From: Evernia prunastri
Lineage: Eukaryota; Ascomycota; Lecanoromycetes; Lecanorales; Parmeliaceae
NCBI GenBank assembly: GCA_003184365.1
Contig: NKYR01000202.1
Coordinates: 1-47,614 of the forward strand
Reading direction: 5' to 3'
DNA length: 47,614 bases
Within the stretch, counting starts at the first letter, position 1. Each line of letters starts with the position of its first letter. The position numbers were made by a program, and so were the translations under genes. The notes beneath the pieces are model-generated. The model had not been told where the DNA came from. It saw nothing but the letters and a program-made list of their open reading frames with translations, and searched no databases. Positions 11,542-22,158 of the stretch are shown one piece after another.

Positions 11542-12124
11542 ATGTCTTCGGTACGAATCAACCCAAACAGTGCGGACGCCTCTTCCGGACAAACCTTTAG
11601 AGACTTAGTGACCCGCGAGCGAGAGAGACGTGACCGTCGGCAGCAACTCCAGATGGAAGCGATTGGCTCCGCTCACTCACCCCGTTCTCTGTCTAAGGCG
11701 GCTCCCAGCCGCAAGCACGGGGAACTCAAAGGCCTTGCGGGCCTAACCTATAGTCAACAGGTCAAGGTGGGCTGCTGGCGAGGTAAGAGAACCTGAGCTG
11801 CTTGTCCCACTTCCATTTCTGACCATGATCACAGCGGCCGCGGAGAAGGGCACGGTGCTTGACGGCAAGGCCGCATTTGCGAAGGATGGTCACTCTTCTC
11901 TTGCGGCTTCTCCAAAAGCTGCTTCCCCTCGAGCTCAGCCCGCCAACAATGAGCCGCAGGCCGATGCGGCCGTTCCTGTGTCAGAGGTGGAGATGGCGGC
12001 CAGCGGAACCAAGGAGGGACCCGTTGGTGGGAGCGACGGGTTCGAAGTCGTAGATTACGAAGACGACTTCGAGCTCGTCGAGGAGGCGGACGAGATGGAG
12101 GAAGAAGACTACGTCGAGGTGTAA
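11542..12124 (+). CDS. small hypothetical protein with acidic SIM-like tail (176 aa)
   Basis: Two exons, 11542-11782 and 11835-12124, with a 52 bp intron (donor GTAAGA, acceptor ATCACAG, in phase) give 176 aa. The N-terminal third is basic and probably helical (FRDLVTRERERRDRRQQLQ). The middle is Ala/Pro/Ser-rich and disordered. The last 35 residues are strongly acidic with hydrophobic pairs (FEVVDYEDDFELVEE, ending EEEDYVEV), a pattern like SUMO-interaction motifs: three or four aliphatics next to Asp/Glu. That reading is inference. The gene lies between paralogues B and C. The protein at 15658-16147 has a similar tail but little other likeness. No known family recognised. Confidence 0.65.
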
Positions 12125-13275
12125 AAGCTTCGGCGTCGTGGCGAGAAGCTCCAGAGGTTGGTACCAGCTCCTACTGGTCTAAAAGCATCTGGTTGCACTG
12201 GCTAATACTTTGTCATGCTAAGGCTCTGATGATCCTCGACGCTTCTCCCGCCTTGCCTTTTCCTTGTGTTTCGAGTCTCCACGACGGCCCTTGCGGTTGT
12301 GAAGGGGGAAAGGGGGTGGGAGGGGGGGGGAAGAGCGGGCTGGCTTGGTGGTCACGATTGACGTTTCTGGCTGGAGATGGGCTGGGGAAGAGCTCAGAGC
12401 GTGGTGGGTTGGAGGGGAGGTGTTCTGTTTGCATGGCAAGGAACCTCTACGATAGATGGATCGATAGATACTATCATAGCAAATGCAAAAAGGATAACAC
12501 TCCAATTGTGCTGAAGGTGGAGTTGTAGATACATCATTGTGTACGGGCTCCCGCCCTCCAATGGTGTCTTCGTCAACACATTTCCCCATGGCAATGTTCT
12601 CGTCGAGGGTAAGATTTCCCAGCGTCTACGACCCAACCTATATCACGTAGCAAAGACGTACTAGCAGCAGCCCAATCGATGTGTGACAGAGCTGACGCTC
12701 TCATCGATCGAGACGGAGACTCCTCAAGCTATCGTACCATGTGTGCGGCGTACTTACACCTATCTGAAGCATATAGATCGTAAAGAACCCTCCTGGCCAC
12801 AAGCCACCATGACAAACGTAGTTGCGTAGATAGAGAACTTCAGCCTCCTTGGAAGAGCACCGTAGTGAGCGCGAAGTTCCTAGGACCCGGCCCTGTATGA
12901 TGCAGCAGTGAAGGGCGAAAACCACGCCAAGGCGCTAGTGCCACACACTTTCCTTCAGCAGCTTCTGTCCTGCTTTTGTTCCATCACAGACCACAGACCA
13001 CACTGAGATCAGGTGAGATAACGGCAAGCACTCTGCACTTGAGTACATCTGCTGATACAGGAGCAGCACCCGTGCAAGAACCTTCGAAACGCGACGCAAA
13101 CAGCACCAGAGAGCGACGAGGAAGCTGAGCTAAGAGACCGACAAGTAAAAGCACACAGGTATGACTTCCCTCGCACGTCTTGCCTGATCAGCTTGGCGGA
13201 CCTGAAAGCAGTACTAAGACATTGTCAGTCCCAGACTCTACTGATACCGAAACCAAATCCTCAATCACCGCTATT
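12125..13275. other. 1.15 kb without a supported coding gene
   Basis: The stretch 12300-12420 is G-rich on the plus strand and creates low-complexity Pro/Ser frames on the minus strand, which I reject. Two intron-like stretches, 13013-13060 (GTGAGA to GATACAG) and 13159-13211 (GTATGA to AAAGCAG), probably belong to the 5' leader or first exons of the SAP-domain gene. Confidence 0.5.
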
Positions 13276-13755
13276 ATGGAAAACTATACCATGAACGGAG
13301 TGGCTCTTGGCCAAGTCCAAATGCGGGCTGAGTGTTCACGTCGCGGTTTAACCAACGGCGGAAACAATGAGGAACTCTCCCGTCGCCTTCATCAGAGCGA
13401 CGCTCAGGGTCTCTTCCAGATTGACCCAACCAGTGGAAGAGGAAAGAACATCCGAGATAGCTGTAAGACGCTATCAATCTCGACCAGGAGTAGTCGGGAA
13501 AAGACTCTCGATGACATAAGAAAGTACACTCATTTCAAGGCAAATCAGTGGAGGAACGAGAGACAAGAGCTGGATGAGATACCAGAAGAGAGATTGGGTG
13601 CTCCCACAGGGGAGCCAATACTTGGAACAATCGGTTCCAGGTTACATCTCGGCTCTTACAATGCCTATATCCAACAATATAGGCATGAGAACGATACGAC
13701 GGAGGATGCGTGGACGCTTCGCTACTGGCGAGCTCTCCAGCATTCAAAATCCTAG
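13276..13755 (+). CDS. small SAP-domain protein (about 159 aa)
   Basis: From ATG 13276 this gives 159 aa. The frame is open from upstream of it, and an exon starting at 13212 after a 53 bp intron may add an N-terminal extension. Residues about 4-42 fit a SAP motif: VALGQVQMRAECSRRGL, then NGGNNEELSRRL, matching the family pattern of hydrophobic helix, (K/R)RGL, G-x-K/N-x-E-L, R-L. SAP domains are DNA-binding motifs of chromatin and SUMO-ligase proteins. The remainder is charged (TRSSREKTLDD to NQWRNERQELDEIPEER) with no second domain. A role in chromatin binding follows from the family only; partners are unknown. The start and any 5' exons are uncertain. Confidence 0.6.
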   Translation: MENYTMNGVALGQVQMRAECSRRGLTNGGNNEELSRRLHQSDAQGLFQIDPTSGRGKNIRDSCKTLSISTRSSREKTLDDIRKYTHFKANQWRNERQELDEIPEERLGAPTGEPILGTIGSRLHLGSYNAYIQQYRHENDTTEDAWTLRYWRALQHSKS

Positions 13756-15657
13756 CCACTCCGGACTGTTCACCATCCTGACCGCCGCATCGATCCGTCG
13801 GAGGACATAGACAGGGAGGCAAGGTGGGGAAACATGCCGTTACTTTCTCGATTGGCGGAAACTTGCGTATCTCCATTCCTGGCGCTCTGAAAGGCTCAGA
13901 TTCGTTCGGAGGATGCAAAGTCGACTTTGAGATCGGCCAAAGAGGGAAGGGGCCTGGGTGATGAAGCATGTATTCTTTAACCAACAAGAACTGGGTTCAT
14001 CTGTAAATTCCTCGATCCCTCACCCATCTCGTGGGGACGTGTTCCTTGAAGCGTTTGGCATTGCTTTCCTGGTCCTCGGCTTCTCGTCTCGCGAGCCCAG
14101 CTCCTTGGCTACGACTGTTCAGTCTCTTGCCAATGAGTGTCTTCCTGATCCAACACCAAGTACATTTTCCTCTTTCCAAGCGGTCGGTTGCCCTGGGTTA
14201 TTATGGGCTCACTAGAGCTTCAGCGTGCCATGTCCTTCCGTGGCTTTTGCCCATTACCATCTTTCAACCCCCTTCTTCCTTCTAAGTGTTTGTCCCTACT
14301 GGCTCATCTGTGGCCCACGGTGCTCATTCCAAGCAGCTGAACAGAGAGCACTCTTATCCAAATATCAACAGCAAGCACCATACCTCTGATGAAACCTTAA
14401 CAGAGCAAAGAGCTATTGCTACACAGCCTGTGCGGGGATTGTGTGACGGTTCTCATGATTCTGGACTTCCAAAACATTCTACGAGGTCCGTGCGCCGCGA
14501 CTTCCAGCGCTAACGTAGCGTATACACAGTTTACGCATGATCACCTGACAAGCAAGCCTGCACGACCACTTACTACCTGGGTACTTTTGAAAACTACAGG
14601 AACAATCTGAACCTGCCACGTCTTATTTGACATCACTCTGCGCTATTGTGGTCTCGAAAGCCGCCAACCACATACTCTAGTATGAAGCCTCTAGTATGAA
14701 GCCTATATCGTCTACCCACCCTCAACCAATGCGTAGCAGGTCCCTCTTGTTTTGCAACCGCGAAAGGGAAAGTCATGCATAGAGAGAGAAGATGTTTTCG
14801 AAGCAAAGCATCAAAATCTGTCCTACAGTCCAGGCGTACCGTCAGGCAAAGTCTGACATTGCCACGATATCTTTCCAAGAATTGTTCATCCGCAAGTGGA
14901 TACTTTTGACATCTTGAAAGCTTCTCGAATCCATGTATTTTAGTGGGAAGCGTGAACTCATTTTGGTCGATACCCGGAAGAATATGTGCAAATATATGTG
15001 AAATTCCTTCTTTGCATGAGCCCTACCTTTTGAAGTGAGAATACTAGTAAGTGTTTGGGGGTGTAAATGAGTAAGTAACCGACTTTGTGATGTGCAATTC
15101 CATAGTATGTCCCCATCGGTATCACACTCGTACAGACTCTTCGATTGATCGATGTCCGGCCTTGGCTTCAACGCGATGCCTCCAGCTCACTTTCTCGTTC
15201 TTGTGTGGCCTAGGTCATGTCCGTTGCGTACTGCATGGTGTAGAGCTGCTTGAAACTGCAGCATCCCCTGCGAAAACAATCATGAAGTACAAAAATGAGA
15301 AAAAATCGCAAAGGCTGGTTCTGAAACGGCGTGGCTTTGAACTTGCTGCATTGATGCTATGATAACTTCAGTTCACCATAGATATGCCTGCAACGCAACA
15401 GAAAATCACGATATGACAAACCCTCTAAGGGGTATCCACCAGGCCTGCAGCCTCACTGGCGCTTGCATCGCCGTAAAACATCGCAAAAGCTTGGAAAGGA
15501 AGATGGCTGCTGCCAACAAAGGTGGTGGGAACGAGCATCGGAAGCCTGATCTAAGGACAGACGGAAGGAGGATTAGCCACGGGAAACCAAGCGATTTCAG
15601 TAGATTGCAGTTGCTGGAGCTGACATTTTCAAATGCTTTTCAGCGTCGCCCAGGCAC
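13756..15657. other. 1.9 kb gene-free region
   Basis: Only short overlapping frames without domains are present. A 15 bp direct repeat (TCTAGTATGAAGCC twice) occurs near 14677-14706. No RNA gene signature was seen. Confidence 0.55.
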
Positions 15658-16147
15658 TCACACCTTCTCCCATTCCGCGTCGTCGGCATCGACCTGGACG
15701 TAGTCCTCATCTAGGTCCACCTCCACAAACTCCTCCTTCTCCTCCGTTGGCTTCTTGCCGTCTGCCTTCGACTCTTTTGAATCGACGTTCCGCTCTTGGT
15801 CAAAGTCGAGATCGATGAGGTCTTCCGACTCCAGGAATTTCTTGGTGTGGAAGGTCGCGTTTGGATGGCCCTGAGGATCCCGACGGATCTTGGGGAGGGG
15901 TGCCATTTTGCCAGGCTTTCCGCCTTGGGCGTTACCTATAGCTCTGGTGAGCACGAAAACGACCGAGCAGATTGAATGCAAATTCACCGTCTTTCAGAGC
16001 TTCTCCGCGTGGCGCGCATGTGCCTTTGTTCTCGTTGGTACCAATCAGGAAGTGGCAACTACTATGACATGCTTCCATTTGCATGGCGAGCAACAATAGG
16101 CTTTCTCTCTTTCTCTCCTCAGACACTTGTTCTTGAACTGGAGCCAT
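15658..16147 (-). CDS. small hypothetical protein with acidic SIM-like tail (145 aa)
   Basis: Two exons, 16147-15988 and 15935-15658, with a 52 bp intron (donor GTGAAT, acceptor CTATAG, in phase) encode 145 aa. The N-terminus is helical and charged (VSEERKRESLLLLAMQMEA). The middle has a basic patch (MAPLPKIRRDPQGHP). The end is acidic with alternating aliphatics (EEFVEVDLDEDYVQVDADD, ending EWEKV), again SIM-like. It sits between the SAP gene and paralogue C. The tail style matches the protein at 11542-12124; overall homology is not demonstrable by eye. An ATG at 16234 in the same frame would add 29 residues, but 16147 (GCC ATG reversed) is a simpler start. Confidence 0.6.
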
Positions 16148-17045
16148 GGTGATGACTCCGATGGAGTTGAGAAGTGCGTGAGGGTTGTTGAATGGAGGAT
16201 TTTGTGCGTTTTCCGCCAATATCGATGGCAACACAATTCCGAACGATAGGGCTGAACTTCGACATCGCCGGCGACCATCACCAAGACACCGACAACGACC
16301 ACAGGCCTAACATACTCTACCTCATCCGTCCCCAGAAAAGCCTCACACGACTATTGCCATACCATCGACTTCTTCCAATTTTCTGCAAGGCCCGGAATAG
16401 TTGTGACAACCACACGCTCTGACGATTTTCCAACCTGAGTGCAGCGTACAGCAACAATGCTCTGGGCGTCCTCATTCTGATGCACTGTATGACAGTCAGC
16501 AATTGAGTCAAAGGGACTTGGCATAGTCACCTCCCACCTTGAAACCCCCATGAGATCGAGCGAGCATATCTACAGTTGCGCGAGGGAAGCGGGCTTCCTG
16601 TACAGCAACAAGCTCTCTCTGCAACCTCCTGAGCCGTTGGATTGGATGTGGTCCTAGCTATGTTATTTATATATTAGAGTCTAGCGATCCTGCAACTCTA
16701 GTTCGGCAGTCCTTGCACTCTGTCATGGACGGCTAGAGGGCTGTCAGCAAAATGGTTAGTATTGGAGGGCTGATTTGGACATGAGTATGATTTCTATCCA
16801 TGCCTGCCTTTGATCGTAATCTGCGCTGACCATGCGAGTGTGGTCTAGTGCTGGAACAAGAAGAAGAAAAAAAATGCTGTCGAAGAACATACAAAAGCCC
16901 ATCAAGGACTCGCGGAGGGGACATGACGAGCGGCATCTCAAACCACTCAAGATCTGCCTGAGAAAAAAGAGCGATTTGAAAAGTGAACGGCCCACGAGGG
17001 ACCCGCGAAGAGAAGTATATGGAGGCCATCGCGAGCCCATGCAGG
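16148..17045. other. 0.9 kb intergenic region
   Basis: It lies between the 5' end of the small minus-strand gene and the 3' end of paralogue C. Overlapping frames on both strands (for example plus 16832-17191) lack any domain and look like shadows. Nothing else recognised. Confidence 0.5.
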
Positions 17046-19032
17046 CTATCTCAAAAAGTCGGCAGACGAAGCACCGAAAAAAACAGGTCCGAAAGGTTGC
17101 CTCCTTCCGAAGCAGGGATCCTGCTCCACGACAGCCTGCTCCCAGTCGAACACTGTTCCATCCCAACGCCCCAAACGACGCAGCGCTGTAGCATCGTCTT
17201 TGAAGTAGCTGTCCATCTGGTCTTGGATGTTGCAGTACTCTGAGATATAGTTCCCTCCCTTGTACACCACGGGTTCATAGCCGAAGATCTCTTTGAAATG
17301 CTGTACAGTCACCTCCAAAGCATCAGAGATCGCATCTACCTCGTTCCTGAACTTAGGTACAAGGTTCCGTGGATCCGTAATATCGACCAACGGGTGCATG
17401 AGCGCCTCCTCTTCAGTCATCGCTTGGAGAAAAGGGTGATCCGTACAACGGAACACAAGTCGTGGAGGAACTACTTCACTAATGTCCTCTTTTGAGAACG
17501 CCTCTTCTTGATGATTGGCGTCCTCGAAGGAAGCCAAGGGTCCTTGCAGGAATTCATCTTCTTGGTCCTCATAGATGTCGTCGTCACGATCATGCTGGCC
17601 TTCGACGTTCTGCGATGAGATGATACCTGGAGTCAGACCGGCAGCCCTTTCTATCTCGGCCTTGTACCTCTTCTTGGATTCTTCGGAAGTTCCCTGCTTC
17701 GCTCTGGCTGGCTTCGTACCGAAATTTGTGAGGCGTAGCTTGGCGACCTCAGCTTTGGTCAGATCGCGGGAGCCTTGAGTCGAATTGTCGACTGGATTCA
17801 TTATGTTTGCCATGTAGGCTTTAATGCTTTCCGACCCTTCCCGCTTGTCCCAGCAAATCGCTCCTGCGACCTCCCGAAAATGCCTCGATCTGCCGGAAAA
17901 AGTACTTAATTTCGATAGAGTTTTGTACTTCTTAACGCCGTCTTTGGTGATCTGGACGAAGGGGGGCCTGCGAGCGATGTGGTCAGTATCGAACGTTGAA
18001 TAAGATGCAGCTGCGTGAATCTTACATTCGAGCTCTTATGTCTTCATATGTCATCTCGCTGTGGAGGCGAGTGGCTGGCTCCATGTAAGCACCCTCGAAG
18101 GCGGATGATATTACTAGGGGGATCTCGCGGAAGTTGCGGACCGGCGAGCGCCAGTAATCGATGACGAGGAGATTCCGGTGGTAGAGATTGTCGATTCGGT
18201 ATTCTGGGTCCTCTCGATCGAGCCGCTCCCATTCGAACATTACAGGAGCATAATGGGGTCTCCGCAGGCCCCAGTGCTGTTGTACCTCGTTAAAGCAGGT
18301 TATGTTGTAACTGCCAGGGCCTCTTGCGCGGGGGAAGTCTAATACTGTCAGTTCAGATACAGGAGCTACTTCTATCGGAGACTTACCATAGCTACCTTTG
18401 CGGTTCTCAATTTGAGTCAGTGCCGGACGGATCCAGTGGTGAAACGTAGCGCGCTCTAATCCTCGTCAGCAGACGTTGCTGAGCATATGACTCTCTCTGC
18501 ATTTACCTGATACAAAGACCTCATTCTTCTTGTAAGAGAACCAGAGGTTCTCTCTGCTGTCAAAATGGGTCTCTCCTTCTTTAGTAGTTCGGGGTGCCAC
18601 GTCCAAGGGTGCCTCTACAACGCTTTTGCGCTTTCTCCTAGGTTTGGTGAGAGCTTTAGGATCCTCTTTTTTCTCCGGCTTGTCTTTCTTGGATCTGCTT
18701 TTCTTCGGTGCTATGGTGTATTTTCTGGGGTTTGGAATCCCGTTCCACCGCATTTCATCATACTGATATTTTCCCAGATCTGTATCAAAGCTGGCATATT
18801 CATCGAGGTCTTGATCATCGTCCGAACCATTGTCCTCGTCAGATGTGGTGTTTAGGTCCGAGTCGTCCTCGTCATAGTCCATATCAGCGTCAACAGTCAT
18901 ATTGCCTTTCTCAGATAGGTCATTGTCATCTTGTTGGGTAATAGCCGGGATATTGAAGTGCTTTCGTCTGCGTATCTGCTGGTTCTCCTCCTCAGAGGAG
19001 TACGCAAAATCCTCATATCCGACTTTAGACAT
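17046..19032 (-). CDS. paralogue C of the lineage-specific family (609 aa)
   Basis: Four exons with in-phase GT-AG introns (19032-18507, 18455-18387, 18338-18026, 17967-17046) give 609 aa. Residues 35-85 are a highly acidic tract (DADMDYDEDDSD, DNGSDDDQDLDEY), followed by a Lys/Arg-rich stretch (PKKSRSKKDKPEKKE, PRRKRKS) that looks like a nuclear localisation signal. The family core then runs ENLWFSYKKNEVF, RATFHHWIRPALTQ, LLVIDYWRSPVRNFREIP, MTYEDIRARM, STFSGRSRHFREVAGAICW and SESIKAYMANIMNP. The C-terminal block is VTVQHFKEIFGYEPVVYKGG to LGRWDGTVFDW. Order and motifs match paralogues A and B, but identity is low. Function unknown; a nuclear, possibly chromatin-associated role is inferred from charge only. 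This is the cleanest of the three models. Confidence 0.8.
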
Positions 19033-20312
19033 AACTGGACGACGGACTCAAGGTCACAGTGGTATAAGACACCTGGAGGCTTCTGAGTGTAGATGATAAG
19101 GTCTACAGAGTCCTTGAAGACTTTCACACAAGGGACGACAGTGAGACGATGGATCAAAGAGATGTACAGTCCGGAGGATATGTGCGCGTCTTAGATTGCG
19201 GTGGTGTTGTCCGGAAGCTATCTCCAAGTACAAGACGCTAAGGAGCTTTGTTTATCGATTGTAGGCTTGGCGTTATAAGAATCACGGCGAAAGACAGAGA
19301 ACCCTCTCTGGTCCGGAACTTCCCGACCGGCTTTGCCCTCTGCACTGCTGCACTGCATCGGCAGTTGAGCCTAGGAATTGACACCACTCAAGAAAGGCCT
19401 ATTCTTATTTTTTTTGCAGCTGTCCTGACCTTCCTCAAGCTCAGTATCCTCTAAATTTGACGGGCTGGAAAGAGTCATATCAAAAAAGTTCAGATCACAA
19501 CTTTCTGGGCTTTCAATGTTCAGACCGCAACATTCTTAGCTTTTCCTGACTTTCTAGTTGCCCGGAATTCTTGATCATGATTCAAAGGTAGAGAAAATGG
19601 CAACATTACACGGCAACCCATAATCATGAGAGACTTATGCGTGGTCCATTCAGAGAGCTGCATCCTGCTGCTTTTGGCTGGTCGTATTGCAAGGTACTTT
19701 TGACAGTTGATGGTCGTTCCAGTGTCCTTGATCCCAATGCAGTGGGTGGACATCTGGTTACATACCGGCTGTGTTACTCCCTACCTCGACATTGTGCCTA
19801 TCCATAGCAGATTCCAAAGGCTTCATGACACCATTTTGCCCAATCATGAGTGTCTAAAGCTCGAATCTTGTCTTTGTATTGTGGAAAAATTACCCTCAAG
19901 CTGAATCGTTTCTTGTGTAACACGTGTGCCCAACCTGCCAACCTGCCAGTCCGGGACCAGCAGGCCGGGCTCGTCTCCATTTCCAAGACTGCTCGCAAGG
20001 CATACGCCCCTTCCTTCAGAAACCCCATTTCTCTCTTCCCACAAGTCTGAAATGTGAATGGCGATGACTTTTCTGACAGTACATCGGCGAAGACGAGATG
20101 AGGTCGAGCCCTGTGGCGCAGCGAACCGCTCGCTCCCGCGCAATTCCGAGTAAGCGCGTGCCAATGATTTCAGAGCTTCTTCAATCTTTACTACTTTACG
20201 ACTTTACGGTGGCAACTTAACACTGCTACTGTTGTATCTTACTCGAAACCTGCTTCTTCTGGGCCAACGCTCGCAGCTGTCTTGGCTCTTGAAGAGCATT
20301 AGCAACGGTCAG
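19033..20312. other. 1.3 kb divergent intergenic region
   Basis: It separates paralogue C (minus) from the acyltransferase (plus) and marks the border between the unknown island and the conserved core genes. Short frames inside have no support. Promoters of both genes must lie here; no specific element was identified. Confidence 0.5.
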
Positions 20313-21890
20313 ATGCTCCTCCCTCACTTCCTTAACCCGACGCCCACCTCTCACCACGATGTCTTACGCCAATTCCAAGAACGACTTGACGAAGGACTAT
20401 CATCAGGAGAGTACCAACCCTTCGTATGGCCATACTGCACTTTTGGCCCGAACCTGCTGATACTGTACCTGCTCCTCCCCCCAACAACGTCCAGAGCGGT
20501 CTACTTTGCACGATATCCACTTTTCGCTCTTATCATTTACTTGTCGGTGGAATCTATTCTGCACTGTAGGAGCTCTATGGTGACGGTTGGGTATGGCATT
20601 GGGTTACTGAATGCATGGTCGGTGTTCTGGAGTGCGACTTTGATCATTTGGAATGATGCTAGAGGGGACTTTAGAAGGATCGAGGAGCGTGACGGTGCGG
20701 ATGGGAGTTCGCCTGTTGATCAAGCTAAAGGGGCTACGACGGGAGCTGAGACAACGGTGGACAGAAATTTGAGAGAACGGCGCGCTGTTGGAGAAGCCAA
20801 GGATTCTCCACATTCTCCACAGGAAGATAAGAATAATCTCGATTCTAGCAACAGAGGAAGATTTGTTTGGCAGAGTCTCCCGCCAGCTTTTCATCACCGG
20901 CTAGATTGGGTCTGTGACCTTGTCTCAAATTTCCGTGGCGTCCGCTGGAACTACCAAATCTCGGGGCTTCCAGCTCCGCCACCGCACATTCAATCCTCGC
21001 TTGGAGACCCCTCTATACCATCTGCTGACGCGAGATCTCACCTAAATCGCATCGACCTCCTCCGCCGTGATCTCCCAAATTTCCTCCTGTGCCTGATCGC
21101 GCTGGATATTCTAAAAACAGTCACACTCCAGGATCCTTATTTTTGGGGCCTGCCGCCTTCAACACCATCGCCATTTCCATACCCGCGACTTTTTCGCATC
21201 TCGTTATCACTAGCATTCGTTTACGCATCTCTCCTCGCAATTTTCCTTCTCTCTCCTCTCGTATTGGGAGTCCTTCTGGGCCCAAAGAGCTTAGGCCAAC
21301 ATGCTTGGCCTTGGCTTTATACCCCCTTCTTCGATAGTCCGAGCCATGTCTATCGTAAAGGTCTTGCCGGTCTTTGGGGTCAGTGGTGGCATCAGCTCTT
21401 CCGGTATGCCTTCGAACAAGCCGGAGATTTTGCAGGCAGAGTAATAGGGTGGGAGAAGAAGTCGCAAGGAGGGACATTGTTGAGAGTTGCTGTAGCCTTC
21501 GCCCTTAGTGGGACATTGCATGCATGCGCTTCGTATACAGTGCTGGGTGATACAAGGCCGATGTATGGTTCTTTTGCATTCTTCATGCTGCAGCCGGTCG
21601 GAATCATTGCACAAAGAGCTGTGAGTGGTTGGATGAAGGTTAGAGGTTTGAGAGCAAAGATTCCCGCATGGTTGAGAGGAATATGTAATGTGGCCGTGGT
21701 GGCGATTTGGTGCTACGTTGTAGGGCCGATTGCCGCTAATGATTTTGCGGCGACGGGAATCTGGCTCTATGAGCCGCTCCCAGTTAGTCCAATTCGGGGA
21801 TTGAGAGGAGATGGATACTGGCGGTGGGGAGGGCAATGGGTGACATGGTATCCTGCAGACAGATGGTGGCGAAGTGGGCTGGCATGCTGA
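20313..21890 (+). CDS. wax synthase-like membrane-bound O-acyltransferase (MBOAT family)
   Basis: A single exon of 525 aa. It resembles the fungal wax-synthase/TRI7-like group, integral ER membrane proteins that transfer an acyl group from acyl-CoA to an alcohol. The family signature is present: GLWGQWWHQLFRYAF (W-x-x-W-W-H-Q-L-F-R type) followed, after about 40 residues, by SGTLHACASYT with a conserved His in a membrane segment. Several hydrophobic helices are visible (FGPNLLILYLLLPP, YPLFALIIYLSV, LFRISLSLAFVYASLLAIFLL, ICNVAVVAIWCYVVG). A hydrophilic insert of about 80 residues (DARGDFRRIEE to HHRLDW) separates the N-terminal helices from the core, as is common in the family. The substrate cannot be inferred. 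The upstream frame begins with TTG at 20232; I chose ATG 20313 (MLLPHFLNP). No biosynthetic cluster surrounds it. Confidence 0.8.
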   Translation: MLLPHFLNPTPTSHHDVLRQFQERLDEGLSSGEYQPFVWPYCTFGPNLLILYLLLPPTTSRAVYFARYPLFALIIYLSVESILHCRSSMVTVGYGIGLLNAWSVFWSATLIIWNDARGDFRRIEERDGADGSSPVDQAKGATTGAETTVDRNLRERRAVGEAKDSPHSPQEDKNNLDSSNRGRFVWQSLPPAFHHRLDWVCDLVSNFRGVRWNYQISGLPAPPPHIQSSLGDPSIPSADARSHLNRIDLLRRDLPNFLLCLIALDILKTVTLQDPYFWGLPPSTPSPFPYPRLFRISLSLAFVYASLLAIFLLSPLVLGVLLGPKSLGQHAWPWLYTPFFDSPSHVYRKGLAGLWGQWWHQLFRYAFEQAGDFAGRVIGWEKKSQGGTLLRVAVAFALSGTLHACASYTVLGDTRPMYGSFAFFMLQPVGIIAQRAVSGWMKVRGLRAKIPAWLRGICNVAVVAIWCYVVGPIAANDFAATGIWLYEPLPVSPIRGLRGDGYWRWGGQWVTWYPADRWWRSGLAC

Positions 21891-22158
21891 ACGAACTGCG
21901 AATCGTTCAAGATGCAGTCATCGCCGGCGCAAATGCGGAGATGAATGCGTGGCGACATTGACATAGGTTGGTCGAGCTGTACCGGTATTACTTCTCGTCA
22001 CGCAGTAAGTGTCCTTCGATGGACACGCGGCTAGATCTTCTTAGCGATGTGCAGAGTGGAGTTTTGGCCCTCTGAATGTGGTGGTTGTGGAGGCTTCAAG
22101 CCATATAAGAAGCGTACTTGACTTGACCAAAGATCCGTTGAGTCTCTGTTGACGGTAG

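Noticed and set aside
12193..12640. Overlapping Pro/Ser-rich frames
   Set aside because: They arise from a G-rich run and have no start context, intron or domain support.
20232..20312. N-terminal extension of the wax synthase-like protein
   Set aside because: It starts with TTG, not ATG; the first ATG is at 20313.
20313..21890. Acyltransferase as part of a secondary-metabolite cluster
   Set aside because: The neighbours are RIX1, YPP1 and an unknown-family gene; no synthase, P450 or cluster transporter is present.
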